Made by a program: the position numbers and the translations under genes | Notes under the pieces: model-generated | Databases searched by the model: none | The model's input: only the letters and a program-made list of their open reading frames with translations | What the model was told of the DNA's origin: nothing | Part shown: in pieces, positions 33,035 to 42,812 of the stretch | Position numbering within the stretch: the stretch's first letter is position 1 | How the letters are laid out: the number at the start of each line of letters is the position of its first letter | Source of the DNA: Draconibacterium aestuarii | GTDB lineage: Bacteria; Bacteroidota; Bacteroidia; Bacteroidales; Prolixibacteraceae | Length of the DNA: 61,132 bases | Assembly: GCA_026671195.1 (NCBI GenBank) | Contig: JAPOHD010000061.1 | Span: 1-61,132 of the forward strand | Reading direction: 5' to 3'

Positions 33035-36000
33035 ATGAAAAAAAGTTATTTGCAGAACTGGTTTCGGTGCAAAAAGCATCGTCTCTTTAAGATTTTTCTG
33101 ACTATGAAGCTAATTATTTTATTTATGGCAATTACGTGTGGGCAATTAATTGCTTCAAACACTTATGCACAAAGCCAAAGAATTAATCTAAACCTTCAAA
33201 ATGTAAAACTAAAAGAAGTGTTAGGTGAGATTGAAGAGAATTCGAGATTTTTTTTCCTGTATAATGGGAAATTGGTTAATGTTGAAACAGAAGTGAGAGA
33301 AGTTTCTATAAATAATGAATTAATAGAAACAGCACTCCATAAAATTTTGGAAGATACCGATATTGCGTTTGAGGTTTTTGACAGACAAATCGTTCTTTCA
33401 CCAAAGTCATCGGAGGAAAACGTTCAGGACCAGAAAAAAGTTACTGGGAAAGTTGTTGAAGCTAATGGAAGTGGCCTACCCGGAGTTACGGTTTTGGTCA
33501 AAGGAACCACTAATGGTACTACCACAGATATGGATGGTAATTTCGAAATATCGGTTCCGGTTGGTTCAACACTTGCCTTTTCGTTCATTGGTATGATAAG
33601 TCAGGAGATAGCAGTGGGAGATCAGAGCGTTATCAACGTGACCCTTGCCGAGGCTTCCATTGGTTTAGAGGAGGTAATTGCGGTTGGATATGGTACAGTT
33701 AAGAAAAAGGATGTAACGGGTTCAATCGTGAATGTAAATGTTGAGGATTTGGGGAATCGGCCTGTGGCATCGGTAGAAGAAGCATTACAGGGAATGGTTT
33801 CGGGAGTAACCGTTTCGAACAATGGCGGTTCGCCAGCCGAAGATCCGCAAATCAGAATTCGCGGTTTAAGCACTTTGAACTCTGAAGGACCTTTGTGGAT
33901 TGTTGATGGTGTTATAAATGCAAATGGAGTAGATCCGAACGAAATAGAGTCGATGACAGTATTAAAAGATGCTTCTGCTGCAATATACGGATCTCGGGCT
34001 TCTGCCGGAGTTATTTTAGTAACTACAAAATCGGGAAAAAAGGGATTAACGGTTTCCTTAGATGTTAAATATGGCTGGAGTCAACCATGGAAAACAATGG
34101 AAGCGCTTAATGCTGAACAATATTGCGACTTCTATACCGACGTTTATAATAATTCAGGTTTGACTGTACCATCTTTATTAAGCGATCCATACTTCAGAAC
34201 AACTCGAACAGATTGGCTTGATGCAGTTTTTCAAACAGGAGTAACTCAAGATTATAGTCTTACAGTAAGCGGTGGTTCTGAAAAATCTACTTTTAGTGTT
34301 TTTGCAAATTATAAAAATATAACAGGGACGCTTCACAATACTTTTAATAAAAATGGCCGTATTCGTATTAAATCCGATCATAAAATTAATAAACGTATAA
34401 CCTTGGGCGAAAACGTGTCTTTAACAACTGGTACACGCCGGGGAACAAATACAACCAGTGGCTATACCGGAACCATATTGGGTGCAGTATATTACCCGGC
34501 TTCAGCAAAAATATGGAGTGATGAAGCTAATGGAATATATAGTGGAGTTATTGATCCGAATGAAGTTGATATAAATCTGGCTGGTCAATTTGGTGACCTG
34601 TTAAATCCATATGCTCAGCTTGATAGAATGAATGGGACTAATCCCAATATTAATGCGCTGGTTAATGCTTATGTTGAAGTTAAAATTATTGATGGATTAA
34701 AATTTAAATCAAACCTGTCGTATAATTATTCTCAAAACTATGATAAGTCTTTTAGATATAGAATTCTTGAACCAGGGAAAGTATACGACTATAATCAATT
34801 AAGCACATCTGCAGGTGTTAATAAATCTTTGGTTGCAGAACAATTGTTAACGTACGAAAAAACTTTCACAAAGCATAAAATATCAGCATTAGCTGGCTAT
34901 ACTGCTGAAGAATATGAATGGCAAAGTTTTGGAACCTCTGCAAGAGATTTTTCAATTGAAGATGAGTGGGCCCAGGAATATGTAAATGCTTCTGATTTTA
35001 ATACGGATGTTCCATGGTCTAGTTATGCTGACAACGCTTTGGTTTCGATGTTAGGTCGTGTAGCCTATACATACGATGATAAATACTATGCAACAGCGGT
35101 AATCCGCCGGGATGGTTCGTCGAAAGTTATGACCGATTATCGCTGGGGAATATTCCCTTCTGTATCTCTGGCCTGGCGTATTTCTGAAGAAAGTTTTATG
35201 GAAGAAATCAGCTTTATTGATGATTTAAAAATTCGCGCCAGTTGGGGGAAAATGGGTAATATAAGTCCTTTAGGTAATTATGAATTTGCTGTGCCTCTTT
35301 CAAAAACCTATATTTTGAGTGGAGAAAATCCGGAAAGAAATGAAGCTTATTACATGAATGGAATTAGCAATGAAGAACTTCAGTGGGAAACTACAACCTC
35401 TGTGGATATAGGTTTTGATGCTTTTTTACTGGATTCAAAACTTACTCTTTCGGGTGATTATTATAAGAAAACTGTGAATGATATGTTGGTTCAACCTTCT
35501 TTAATTCAATTTGCAGGAGTTAGTCAGGCTCCGTGGATTAACGTTGGTGAGGTTGAAAATAAAGGATTTGAATTCACTGCAGGTTATCACAATAAGGTTG
35601 GAGAATTTAATTACAATGTTTCATTTAATGTGTCAAATAATAGAAATGAACTAATAAAGTATACTGATACTAAGGATTTTGAAAATCACGGTGACCATGT
35701 TCGCTCTACATTACGACCATTTAGATCGGAAGTTGGACAACCCTTGTATTCGTATTATTTAATTAAAAATGATGGAATATTTCAATCAGATGCTGAAGCA
35801 CAGGCTTATACAAAAGATGGAAATATGATTCAACCCAATGCGAAGGCTGGTGATCTAAAATTTGTAGATTATAATAACGACGGTAAAATTGATAGTGACG
35901 ATAAACAATTCTGTGGCGATTATTATCCTGATTTAACCTACGGTCTCAACTTCAGCTTTCAATATAAAAATTGGGATTGCAACCTAATGTTTCAAGGCGT

Positions 36001-36409
36001 TCAGGGTGTTGATATTTTTGCAGGATATAAGTTATCAACTTATCAACCTACTCAAGGATACAATGTACTTACTGAGGCACTTGATGCATGGTCATCTAGC
36101 AACACCGGTTCGAATATACCAAGATTACAACTTATTGATGAAAACCATAACTATAGCACTGAGTCTGACTGGTACTTGGAAGACGGTTCTTACCTTAGGT
36201 TGAAAAATCTATCGGTTGGTTATACCATACCGGATAATATTACAAAGATCATAGGTACTTCAAAGGTTCGATTATTTTTGACTGGACAAAATTTATTGAC
36301 ATTTACTAATTACAAAGGATTTGATCCTGAAGTTGGTGAACACGGTTTGGACATGATGAAATACCCGCAATCAAGAACCTTTATGATTGGAGCTAATGTT
36401 AGTTTTTAA
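33035..36409 (+). CDS. SusC/RagA-type TonB-dependent glycan transporter with STN domain
   Basis: 1124 residues. After a basic N-terminus and signal (to about residue 45) comes an STN domain (about 48-122: INLNLQNVKLKEVLGEI, ALHKILEDTDIAFEV). A CarboxypepD_reg domain (about 135-215, VTGKVVEANGSGLPGVTVLV), the TonB plug (about 225-335, VEEALQGMVSGVTV, IRIRGLSTLNSEGPLWIVDG) and a 22-strand barrel ending TFMIGANVSF follow. With SusD it takes up a glycan across the outer membrane, and the STN passes the signal to FecR and the ECF sigma factor. Confidence 0.96.
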   Translation: MKKSYLQNWFRCKKHRLFKIFLTMKLIILFMAITCGQLIASNTYAQSQRINLNLQNVKLKEVLGEIEENSRFFFLYNGKLVNVETEVREVSINNELIETALHKILEDTDIAFEVFDRQIVLSPKSSEENVQDQKKVTGKVVEANGSGLPGVTVLVKGTTNGTTTDMDGNFEISVPVGSTLAFSFIGMISQEIAVGDQSVINVTLAEASIGLEEVIAVGYGTVKKKDVTGSIVNVNVEDLGNRPVASVEEALQGMVSGVTVSNNGGSPAEDPQIRIRGLSTLNSEGPLWIVDGVINANGVDPNEIESMTVLKDASAAIYGSRASAGVILVTTKSGKKGLTVSLDVKYGWSQPWKTMEALNAEQYCDFYTDVYNNSGLTVPSLLSDPYFRTTRTDWLDAVFQTGVTQDYSLTVSGGSEKSTFSVFANYKNITGTLHNTFNKNGRIRIKSDHKINKRITLGENVSLTTGTRRGTNTTSGYTGTILGAVYYPASAKIWSDEANGIYSGVIDPNEVDINLAGQFGDLLNPYAQLDRMNGTNPNINALVNAYVEVKIIDGLKFKSNLSYNYSQNYDKSFRYRILEPGKVYDYNQLSTSAGVNKSLVAEQLLTYEKTFTKHKISALAGYTAEEYEWQSFGTSARDFSIEDEWAQEYVNASDFNTDVPWSSYADNALVSMLGRVAYTYDDKYYATAVIRRDGSSKVMTDYRWGIFPSVSLAWRISEESFMEEISFIDDLKIRASWGKMGNISPLGNYEFAVPLSKTYILSGENPERNEAYYMNGISNEELQWETTTSVDIGFDAFLLDSKLTLSGDYYKKTVNDMLVQPSLIQFAGVSQAPWINVGEVENKGFEFTAGYHNKVGEFNYNVSFNVSNNRNELIKYTDTKDFENHGDHVRSTLRPFRSEVGQPLYSYYLIKNDGIFQSDAEAQAYTKDGNMIQPNAKAGDLKFVDYNNDGKIDSDDKQFCGDYYPDLTYGLNFSFQYKNWDCNLMFQGVQGVDIFAGYKLSTYQPTQGYNVLTEALDAWSSSNTGSNIPRLQLIDENHNYSTESDWYLEDGSYLRLKNLSVGYTIPDNITKIIGTSKVRLFLTGQNLLTFTNYKGFDPEVGEHGLDMMKYPQSRTFMIGANVSF

Positions 36410-36429
36410 TTTTTAAAAAGAAAGATAAA

Positions 36430-38013
36430 ATGAAGAATATAAAATTTATTATACTGTTTTTTCTGACAATCCAATTTGTTGGCTGTTCAGAAGATTTTTT
36501 GGAAAGAACTCCCAAAGGGGCACCATCGTCTTCAAATTTTTGGATGACAGATAATGATGCAATTCTTGGTACAAATGCAATTTACTCGAAGCTTGATGCA
36601 GAAGAAATGTACGGTCGGGGGTATATGTGGCTAATTAATGCATCAGATGATATGATTGATGGTCGAAATAAAGGAGTTGCAGGAGAGTTGAAGAACTTTG
36701 TGTCAGATGGTAATGTTGGTTATATAAACGATTCCTGGAGAGATCATTGGGCGACAATTAAAATATGTAACGATGTTATTCGTAATATCAAAAAAATGGA
36801 TGAAGAAGGATTAGTTACAGCCAGTGTGCGTGACTTCTGTTTAGGACAAGCCTATTTCGTTTCGGGTTGGATGTATGTGGAACTTGCTTATCATTATGGC
36901 GATAATAAAATGGGAGTGCCAATTTTAAATGAAGAGGATCCTACAGATTATTTCCGTCCTCGTGAAGCAAATGTTAATGTAAATTACGATTATGCAATGG
37001 ACTTGCTTCAAAAAGCAGAAGATTTACTCCCTTATTTAACGGATTTGGGAAGTGAAGATATTGGCAAACCTCATAAAGATGCTGCTACTGCCTATATGGC
37101 CAAAATTGCTGTATATACTGAAAAATGGGACGATGTAATAACTTATACCAATAAAGTAATGAATTCTCCATCGGGTCGTTCATTAATTGACACAGACACT
37201 CCCGAAGAAGATTTTCATAGTGTATTTAAAATCGAGAATAATACCTCAAGCGAGTATTTGTGGTCAATTGTTTCAAACGAACAAGAAGGTAGTATGCTAC
37301 CTGGAGTAATGCTTGAAAACAAAGGTTGGGGAAGGTACAATGGATGGGGATATTTCCAACCGGTAAAAGATCTTGACGATGAATTTGAAACAGGCGATTA
37401 CAGAAGAAAAGCTACCTTGATTACTCACGGAGATGTAATTGAAAATTTCTTTGGAGAAGATTTTACATGGTATCAAACTTCGAATAACCTCACCGGATAT
37501 ATGTTTAGTAAATACCTGGACCCTTATCAAAATGAGTCCCCAATTGGAAATACAATTAATACCAGTGGCGATTACGTTACAACGGATTTATGGATTCCTT
37601 TATTACGTTATGCAGAAATTGTATTATGGAAAGCAGAAGCAAAACTAATGAAAGGGGAAAACGCGGATGCTGAAATTAATTTGATCCGGAATAGAGCAGG
37701 ACTGGCTCCTAAATCAAATTGTACAATGGATGATTTAAAACATGAACGAAGATGTGAATTTGCCGGTGAGTTTGCCGACCGACATTTCGATCTTGTTCGA
37801 TGGGGGGATGCCAAGGAAGCATATGCAAAACCACTGCATGGAATGCAAGGTACATACGACGCCGAAAATAATTTAATTAGTACCGAAGTTACTGAGGTCT
37901 GGCCTGGTCGAAGTTACAATCCCGAATATCATCATGTTTGGCCATTACCACCTAATGAAATAGAAAAAAGCATTGGAACCGAGGGTGAATTGGTTCAGAA
38001 TGCTGGATGGTAG
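36430..38013 (+). CDS. SusD/RagB-type surface glycan-binding lipoprotein
   Basis: 527 residues, a lipoprotein with Cys at about 19 (FVGCSEDFLERTPKGAPS, the usual start of SusD proteins). N-terminal SusD-like and C-terminal RagB regions are recognisable, including FCLGQAYFVSGWMYVELAYHYGD, a TPR-like helix KAEDLLPYLTDLG, LLRYAEIVLWKAEAKLM and the end HHVWPLPPNEIEKS. It forms the lid on SusC and starts 20 bp downstream of it. Confidence 0.96.
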   Translation: MKNIKFIILFFLTIQFVGCSEDFLERTPKGAPSSSNFWMTDNDAILGTNAIYSKLDAEEMYGRGYMWLINASDDMIDGRNKGVAGELKNFVSDGNVGYINDSWRDHWATIKICNDVIRNIKKMDEEGLVTASVRDFCLGQAYFVSGWMYVELAYHYGDNKMGVPILNEEDPTDYFRPREANVNVNYDYAMDLLQKAEDLLPYLTDLGSEDIGKPHKDAATAYMAKIAVYTEKWDDVITYTNKVMNSPSGRSLIDTDTPEEDFHSVFKIENNTSSEYLWSIVSNEQEGSMLPGVMLENKGWGRYNGWGYFQPVKDLDDEFETGDYRRKATLITHGDVIENFFGEDFTWYQTSNNLTGYMFSKYLDPYQNESPIGNTINTSGDYVTTDLWIPLLRYAEIVLWKAEAKLMKGENADAEINLIRNRAGLAPKSNCTMDDLKHERRCEFAGEFADRHFDLVRWGDAKEAYAKPLHGMQGTYDAENNLISTEVTEVWPGRSYNPEYHHVWPLPPNEIEKSIGTEGELVQNAGW

Positions 38014-38041
38014 TCATAGATAGTTAAGTTAGATTTTTACG

Positions 38042-38075
38042 GAAGGGAGAATCCTCACGGAAACTCCCTTCTTTT
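38042..38075 (+). terminator. Partial terminator between susD and downstream genes
   Basis: GAAGGGAG, a 14-base loop, CTCCCTTC and TTTT, 29 bp after the SusD stop. Such hairpins lower expression of downstream PUL genes relative to SusCD. Confidence 0.75.
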
Positions 38076-38169
38076 AAATATGGTAATTGTGTAAAGAGTT
38101 GGCGAAAAAAATGAGAAAAAATCCATTGTTTTTCGTAATCCATCACGAACAATTTTAAATCTATTTAGT

Positions 38170-40692
38170 ATGAAAAAGCTCTCCATTTTTTTTATATCCC
38201 TCATCTTTTTGCTCACGTGCTGTTCGCCTGATAGGACAGGAAGTAAGGGGTATCTAAAATTAATGGATAGTAACTTGCCTGGTAAGCTTGCTATAACTTA
38301 TCCTTTTGATGGTGCCGTGTTTCCATCCGAATTTCCAGAGCCTTCAATTCTGTGGACAGATCATAACCGGAAGTCTAAACAGTGGTTGGTATTGTTAAAG
38401 ACTGACAGCCTGGATTTATATTCCGAAGTTGTTAATTCCAATAGATGGAAACCAACGCCTGAAATCTGGAACAATTTAAAAAGGGTGGCAAAAAGTAAAA
38501 ATATTGAAATTCGAGTTGCCGGAATTGATCCCGATGAAAAAAACAAACTCCAAAGTGGAATCTCGGTTCAAATTACTATTTCAAAAGATTCGGTGAATAG
38601 TCCAATATTCTATAGGGCTGTGCCACTACCGTTTAAGTATGCCACCAGCCATTTAGATTCTATTAAATACATGCTTGGTGATATTTCATCTACAGCTAAT
38701 CCAAAACCTTTATTGGAAAATTTGCCTGTTTGTGGCAATTGCCATTCATTTTCACCTGACGGGAAACAATTTGCAATGGATGTAGATGCTTTTGGTGATA
38801 AAGGTTCTTACTTAATTGCCAACGTTGAAAAAAAGGTTGAAATGAGTCCGGAGAAGTTTATTACGTGGAGCGATTTTCAGGAAAAATCAACCATGGCATT
38901 GCTTTCTCAAATTTCCCCAAACGGAAAATATGTATTAAGCACGCTCGATGATAACGAGATTTTTGAATCGCGCGATCATCCGGAATATTCGCAACTGTTT
39001 TTTCCGATTAAAGGTATTTTAGCACTTTACGATATTGAGAAAAAGGAATTTAAGGCACTTCGGGGAGCTGATGATACAATGTTTGTCCAGAGTAATTCGC
39101 ATTGGGCACCCGATAATAAAACCATTTATTTTGCCCGAAGTAAAGCAATTCAGAGGAAGGAGAGTGGAATGACTTTCGGAACAGGAATTTATGATATAAA
39201 TAAATTTCAGGCCGTTCGTGATAGTTTCTTAAAAGGTAAAAAGCATTTTAAGTTTGATTTAATGAAATTGGCTTTTAATAATGGAGCCGGAGGAAAACCT
39301 GAATATATTCCCGGAGCATCGCAAAACGATAAAAGTAACTATTTTCCGAAGATATCTCCCGACGGAAGATGGATGATTTTTTGTCAGGCTGAAGATTACA
39401 TGTTGCTCCAACCCGACAGTAAATTGTATATAATGCCTACTGATGGTTCGGCAGTGCCACGGGTAATGAATTGTAATACTAATAATATGAATTCATGGCA
39501 TTCGTGGTCTCCAAATGGAAAGTGGATTGTGTTCTCATCAAAGTATTTTGGTGCTTACACTCAGCTCTTTCTTGCTCATGTTGATGAGAATGGAATGGAT
39601 GCTCCACCGGTTTGGCTGGAATATTTTTACGTAAATAACCGGGCGGCCAACATTCCTGAATTTGTAAACATCGATTTTCAGAGTTGGGACAAAATTTCAG
39701 ATAACTTTTCGCAGGTAGCCGATTACAATGTGAGAGGAACTTCAAAAGCTCAGTTTGGCGATTTTCAAGGAGCAATTAACGATTTTAATAAGGCGTTGCA
39801 GGTTAAAGCAAACGACGATCAGGCTTATGCCAATAGGGGGAAGGCCAAAGATGAACTCAACGATCTTGAGGGAGCACTGGCTGACTTGAATCGCGCGATT
39901 GAACTGGATCCATTAAATCATGATTATTATATTCATCGGGGAAATACAAAAATAAAATTAAACGATTTTACAGGTGCCATTAACGATTGTAGTTCTGCCA
40001 TTGCCTTAAATCCAAAGGATGAAACGCTTTATGCTCACCGTTCAAGTGTTTACCGTAAAGTAAATCAATTGGGAAAAGCTTTGCATGATATATCGACGGC
40101 AATTAAATTAAAACCAGAATATACACTTTATTATGTGCATAAATCGGCTATTCTAAATTTGATGGATCGCAGAAGTGATGCGATTTATGAGATGAACAAA
40201 GCCTTACGAATTGAGCCCGGGAATATTCAGCATCTTACCATTACAGGGCAGTACTATTTCCAAGATAACCAACCTTTAAAAGCTGTTGCTGCTTTCAAGA
40301 AAGCAATTGATTTAAATCCAGAATATTTCAAGGCATATAAAGAATTGGCTTCATTTTACGATCAACGAAATAATTTCGACGAAGCACTTCGTAACTATAA
40401 TAGCGCAATAAAATATTGCGAAAAAGAGGATCTAAATGAGTTGACTATTTTATATAATAATCGGGGAACATTGTTTGGTAAGCATAACCAGTTTGAAAAG
40501 GCAATCAACGATTTTAACCAGGCTCTTTCGTATTCTCCCAATTTTACAGATGCATACAGTAACCGCGCTTTTGCCTGGTTCAATAGTGGAAAATACGACG
40601 ATGCACTTAATGATTGCAACCTCGCTCTCCAAATTGAGCCTAACTTTCAAAAAGCAAAGGTCATTCGGGAAATGATTCTCGAGAAAAGATAA
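38170..40692 (+). CDS. Lipoprotein with PD40 propeller, CxxCH motif and C-terminal TPRs
   Basis: 840 residues with a lipoprotein signal (ISLIFLLTCCS). Residues about 150-510 have beta-propeller strands and PD40 motifs (FSPDGKQFAMD, ISPNGKYVLS, WAPDNKTIYF, ISPDGRWMIFCQ, WSPNGKWIVFSS). Within it, CGNCH (188-192) is a classic c-type heme attachment motif in LPVCGNCHSFSPDGK. From about 520 on there are some nine TPRs (AYANRGKAKDELNDLEGALA and similar). It is the first gene after SusD and probably acts in the outer membrane or periplasm. Whether heme is really bound is not shown by sequence. Confidence 0.85.
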   Translation: MKKLSIFFISLIFLLTCCSPDRTGSKGYLKLMDSNLPGKLAITYPFDGAVFPSEFPEPSILWTDHNRKSKQWLVLLKTDSLDLYSEVVNSNRWKPTPEIWNNLKRVAKSKNIEIRVAGIDPDEKNKLQSGISVQITISKDSVNSPIFYRAVPLPFKYATSHLDSIKYMLGDISSTANPKPLLENLPVCGNCHSFSPDGKQFAMDVDAFGDKGSYLIANVEKKVEMSPEKFITWSDFQEKSTMALLSQISPNGKYVLSTLDDNEIFESRDHPEYSQLFFPIKGILALYDIEKKEFKALRGADDTMFVQSNSHWAPDNKTIYFARSKAIQRKESGMTFGTGIYDINKFQAVRDSFLKGKKHFKFDLMKLAFNNGAGGKPEYIPGASQNDKSNYFPKISPDGRWMIFCQAEDYMLLQPDSKLYIMPTDGSAVPRVMNCNTNNMNSWHSWSPNGKWIVFSSKYFGAYTQLFLAHVDENGMDAPPVWLEYFYVNNRAANIPEFVNIDFQSWDKISDNFSQVADYNVRGTSKAQFGDFQGAINDFNKALQVKANDDQAYANRGKAKDELNDLEGALADLNRAIELDPLNHDYYIHRGNTKIKLNDFTGAINDCSSAIALNPKDETLYAHRSSVYRKVNQLGKALHDISTAIKLKPEYTLYYVHKSAILNLMDRRSDAIYEMNKALRIEPGNIQHLTITGQYYFQDNQPLKAVAAFKKAIDLNPEYFKAYKELASFYDQRNNFDEALRNYNSAIKYCEKEDLNELTILYNNRGTLFGKHNQFEKAINDFNQALSYSPNFTDAYSNRAFAWFNSGKYDDALNDCNLALQIEPNFQKAKVIREMILEKR

Positions 40693-40704
40693 ACAAACAA
40701 AATA

Positions 40705-41925
40705 GTGTTTCGAATAATTAAAATAAAAAAGCTTGCAGGAGCAAATCTTGTGCTTTATGCAATTCTCGTTGTATTAACACCTTTTATTATGCTGCAAAAT
40801 TATTTGCAGGGTTTTGTTAGGTATTTGTCTGGTGTTCAGGTAACTGTTATAGGGATTTCAATTCCTGTAGTGCTTCTTGTTTTTATGGTTTTGCTCTTAT
40901 TTTTGCTAATTATTTTTAAGAAGTACGTCACGCTTTTTAATCTGGCCGGACTCGCTGTATTGTTATTTTTCCTTTTTGCAGGCCAAAAAATCAGCGACTT
41001 TTATATTGATTTCAATTATTACGACCTTCAAAATAACTGGCATTATTTTTCATATCTTTTCTTTTCATTTATCAGTTGGTCTTATTTTAAAGAGAAACAG
41101 GTGCCATTACACCGAATTCATCTTTATACCTGGTTATTTGCACTTGGCATTTCCCTGTTCGACGAGTTGTTTCAGAACCAGATGTCGCAGCGTGTTTTCG
41201 ATTTAAGCGACGTGGCTAAAGATTTATGGGGAACCACCACTGGAATGGTGTTAATTACATTTTGGTTTGAAAAAAACAAAGATTCATCATTTAAAATCAG
41301 ACAAGAATCTGTTAAAGCTTATTTCCAAAATAAATATGCCATCCTTGTTGTGCTGCTTATTACAACCTTCGTTTTTTTTAATGTGAGTAGCTTGTTAACG
41401 TCCAAAGTATATGGTTTTTATGTCATTCTTATTACATGTTTTTTAACTGTGATAATTTTTAGTCTTGTACATTTGTTCAAAGGATTTGGCAAAAAGATCA
41501 TTACACTGTTTTTTATCGTTCTGATTGTTGGTCAAGCTTTTCTTTGGTTTACAAACCGAAATAACAATTTCATATTTCACAACAATTTCCTCACTGTTTA
41601 CCGAGGTTGGTTTATGCCATTTTTCGATGTAATGGTTTTCCCGGATAAAACATTTCGGTTCGTCGATAAAAAGGTAGAGTTTAATAATACCGACAAAAAG
41701 GTGATTATGAAGTCTGATCCCGATGTAATTCTTATTGGAGCAGGATTATATGGAGAAGGAGGCAATGGTTTTCCTCTAAAAAATGAAACTCATTTTATTC
41801 TTAATCCTACTACAAAAAAGGCAGTGCAGGTTCTGATTTTTGATTCAAAAAGTGCTTGTTTGAAATACAACGAACTAAGCGATATGGGAATAAAAACAGT
41901 AATGGTTCTTCATAAAAGTATTTAA
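40705..41925 (+). CDS. VanZ-like membrane protein fused to a Mth938-like domain
   Basis: 406 residues from GTG, 12 bp after the TPR lipoprotein. Residues about 10-290 carry eight or nine membrane helices and the VanZ-type signature LFALGISLFDELFQNQM and DLWGTTTG. The last 75-100 residues form a soluble domain with DVILIGAGLYGEGGNGFPL and VQVLIFDSKSACLKYNEL, which resembles the Mth938/NDUFAF3 fold. I do not know a precedent for this fusion. Role in the locus is unknown; a membrane sensor or a carrier of the soluble domain are possibilities. Confidence 0.75.
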   Translation: MFRIIKIKKLAGANLVLYAILVVLTPFIMLQNYLQGFVRYLSGVQVTVIGISIPVVLLVFMVLLLFLLIIFKKYVTLFNLAGLAVLLFFLFAGQKISDFYIDFNYYDLQNNWHYFSYLFFSFISWSYFKEKQVPLHRIHLYTWLFALGISLFDELFQNQMSQRVFDLSDVAKDLWGTTTGMVLITFWFEKNKDSSFKIRQESVKAYFQNKYAILVVLLITTFVFFNVSSLLTSKVYGFYVILITCFLTVIIFSLVHLFKGFGKKIITLFFIVLIVGQAFLWFTNRNNNFIFHNNFLTVYRGWFMPFFDVMVFPDKTFRFVDKKVEFNNTDKKVIMKSDPDVILIGAGLYGEGGNGFPLKNETHFILNPTTKKAVQVLIFDSKSACLKYNELSDMGIKTVMVLHKSI

Positions 41926-41927
41926 AA

Positions 41928-42812
41928 ATGAAGCAGGGAAAAAATCAAAACTTTATTCGGTTTAACCAATTCGTTTTTATTGGATTACTTACGCTTTGGA
42001 GTGTACTTCTCGTCATTTTTTGCAGTAAATCTTTACGTCCTGATTTGAATGAATTTTCCAAAGAAGACTTTGAAAATGAACTAATGGGACAGGCATATTT
42101 TGCGGGGCTGAACCACAATTACCAGGCAGAAATACAGCTTTATCAGCAGGTAATGGAGAAGCTACCCGAACGTGAAGCTGAATTGAATTTTAGTATGGGA
42201 AAAGCAAGCTTTGCAGACGGGAAATACCTCGATGCAATAAAATACTATAATAATGCTTTGGCAGCTGGTTATTGTGATTCATCTGAAATTTATTTTCATG
42301 TGGGATTAACGGCACAAAAGCTAAAGAAATACGAAATGGCAGAGAAATATTACCTTCTGTCTGTACATCATCAGCAATATGAGAAGGAGGCGTATTTTAA
42401 TCTTGGTAACATCTGCTTTTTTGAACTGAAAGATGAGGAGAAAGCGCTGGATTACTATGAAAGAGCCATCGAAGATAAGTCTGTCAAATATGCGTATAAA
42501 AGAATGTTACTACGTGAATTGAAGGTTTACCCTGCGCGAAAGGATAGTCTCCTGAATCAGTTTTTGTTGACTGAATTAGAATCATTAAATAATCGAAATA
42601 AATTTGATTGCTACTATTTAACAGGGTTTGGAAAAGTAAAACCTGAAAAAACACAGTCTCTGATTCATAATTATATCGGGATTATAAAAGCGAAAAAAAA
42701 CGATAAGATCGCTGCTATTTCGCATTTTCAGAAAGCAATGGAGATAGACCCTGATTTTGCTGATGCAAAGTTCAATTTTAATAAACTTGTTTCTGAATCA
42801 AGAAATCAATAA
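41928..42812 (+). CDS. Membrane-anchored TPR protein
   Basis: 294 residues. An N-terminal helix (about 13-32, FVFIGLLTLWSVLLVIFC) anchors it, with a Cys at 32 that might be lipidated. TPR units follow: QAEIQLYQQVMEKLPEREAE, LNFSMGKASFADGKYLDAIK, IYFHVGLTAQKLKKYEMAEK, AYFNLGNICFFELKDEEKAL and a last one at FQKAMEIDPDFADAKFNFN. It starts 2 bp after the VanZ gene and the next gene begins directly at its stop, so all three are translated from one message. Confidence 0.8.
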   Translation: MKQGKNQNFIRFNQFVFIGLLTLWSVLLVIFCSKSLRPDLNEFSKEDFENELMGQAYFAGLNHNYQAEIQLYQQVMEKLPEREAELNFSMGKASFADGKYLDAIKYYNNALAAGYCDSSEIYFHVGLTAQKLKKYEMAEKYYLLSVHHQQYEKEAYFNLGNICFFELKDEEKALDYYERAIEDKSVKYAYKRMLLRELKVYPARKDSLLNQFLLTELESLNNRNKFDCYYLTGFGKVKPEKTQSLIHNYIGIIKAKKNDKIAAISHFQKAMEIDPDFADAKFNFNKLVSESRNQ

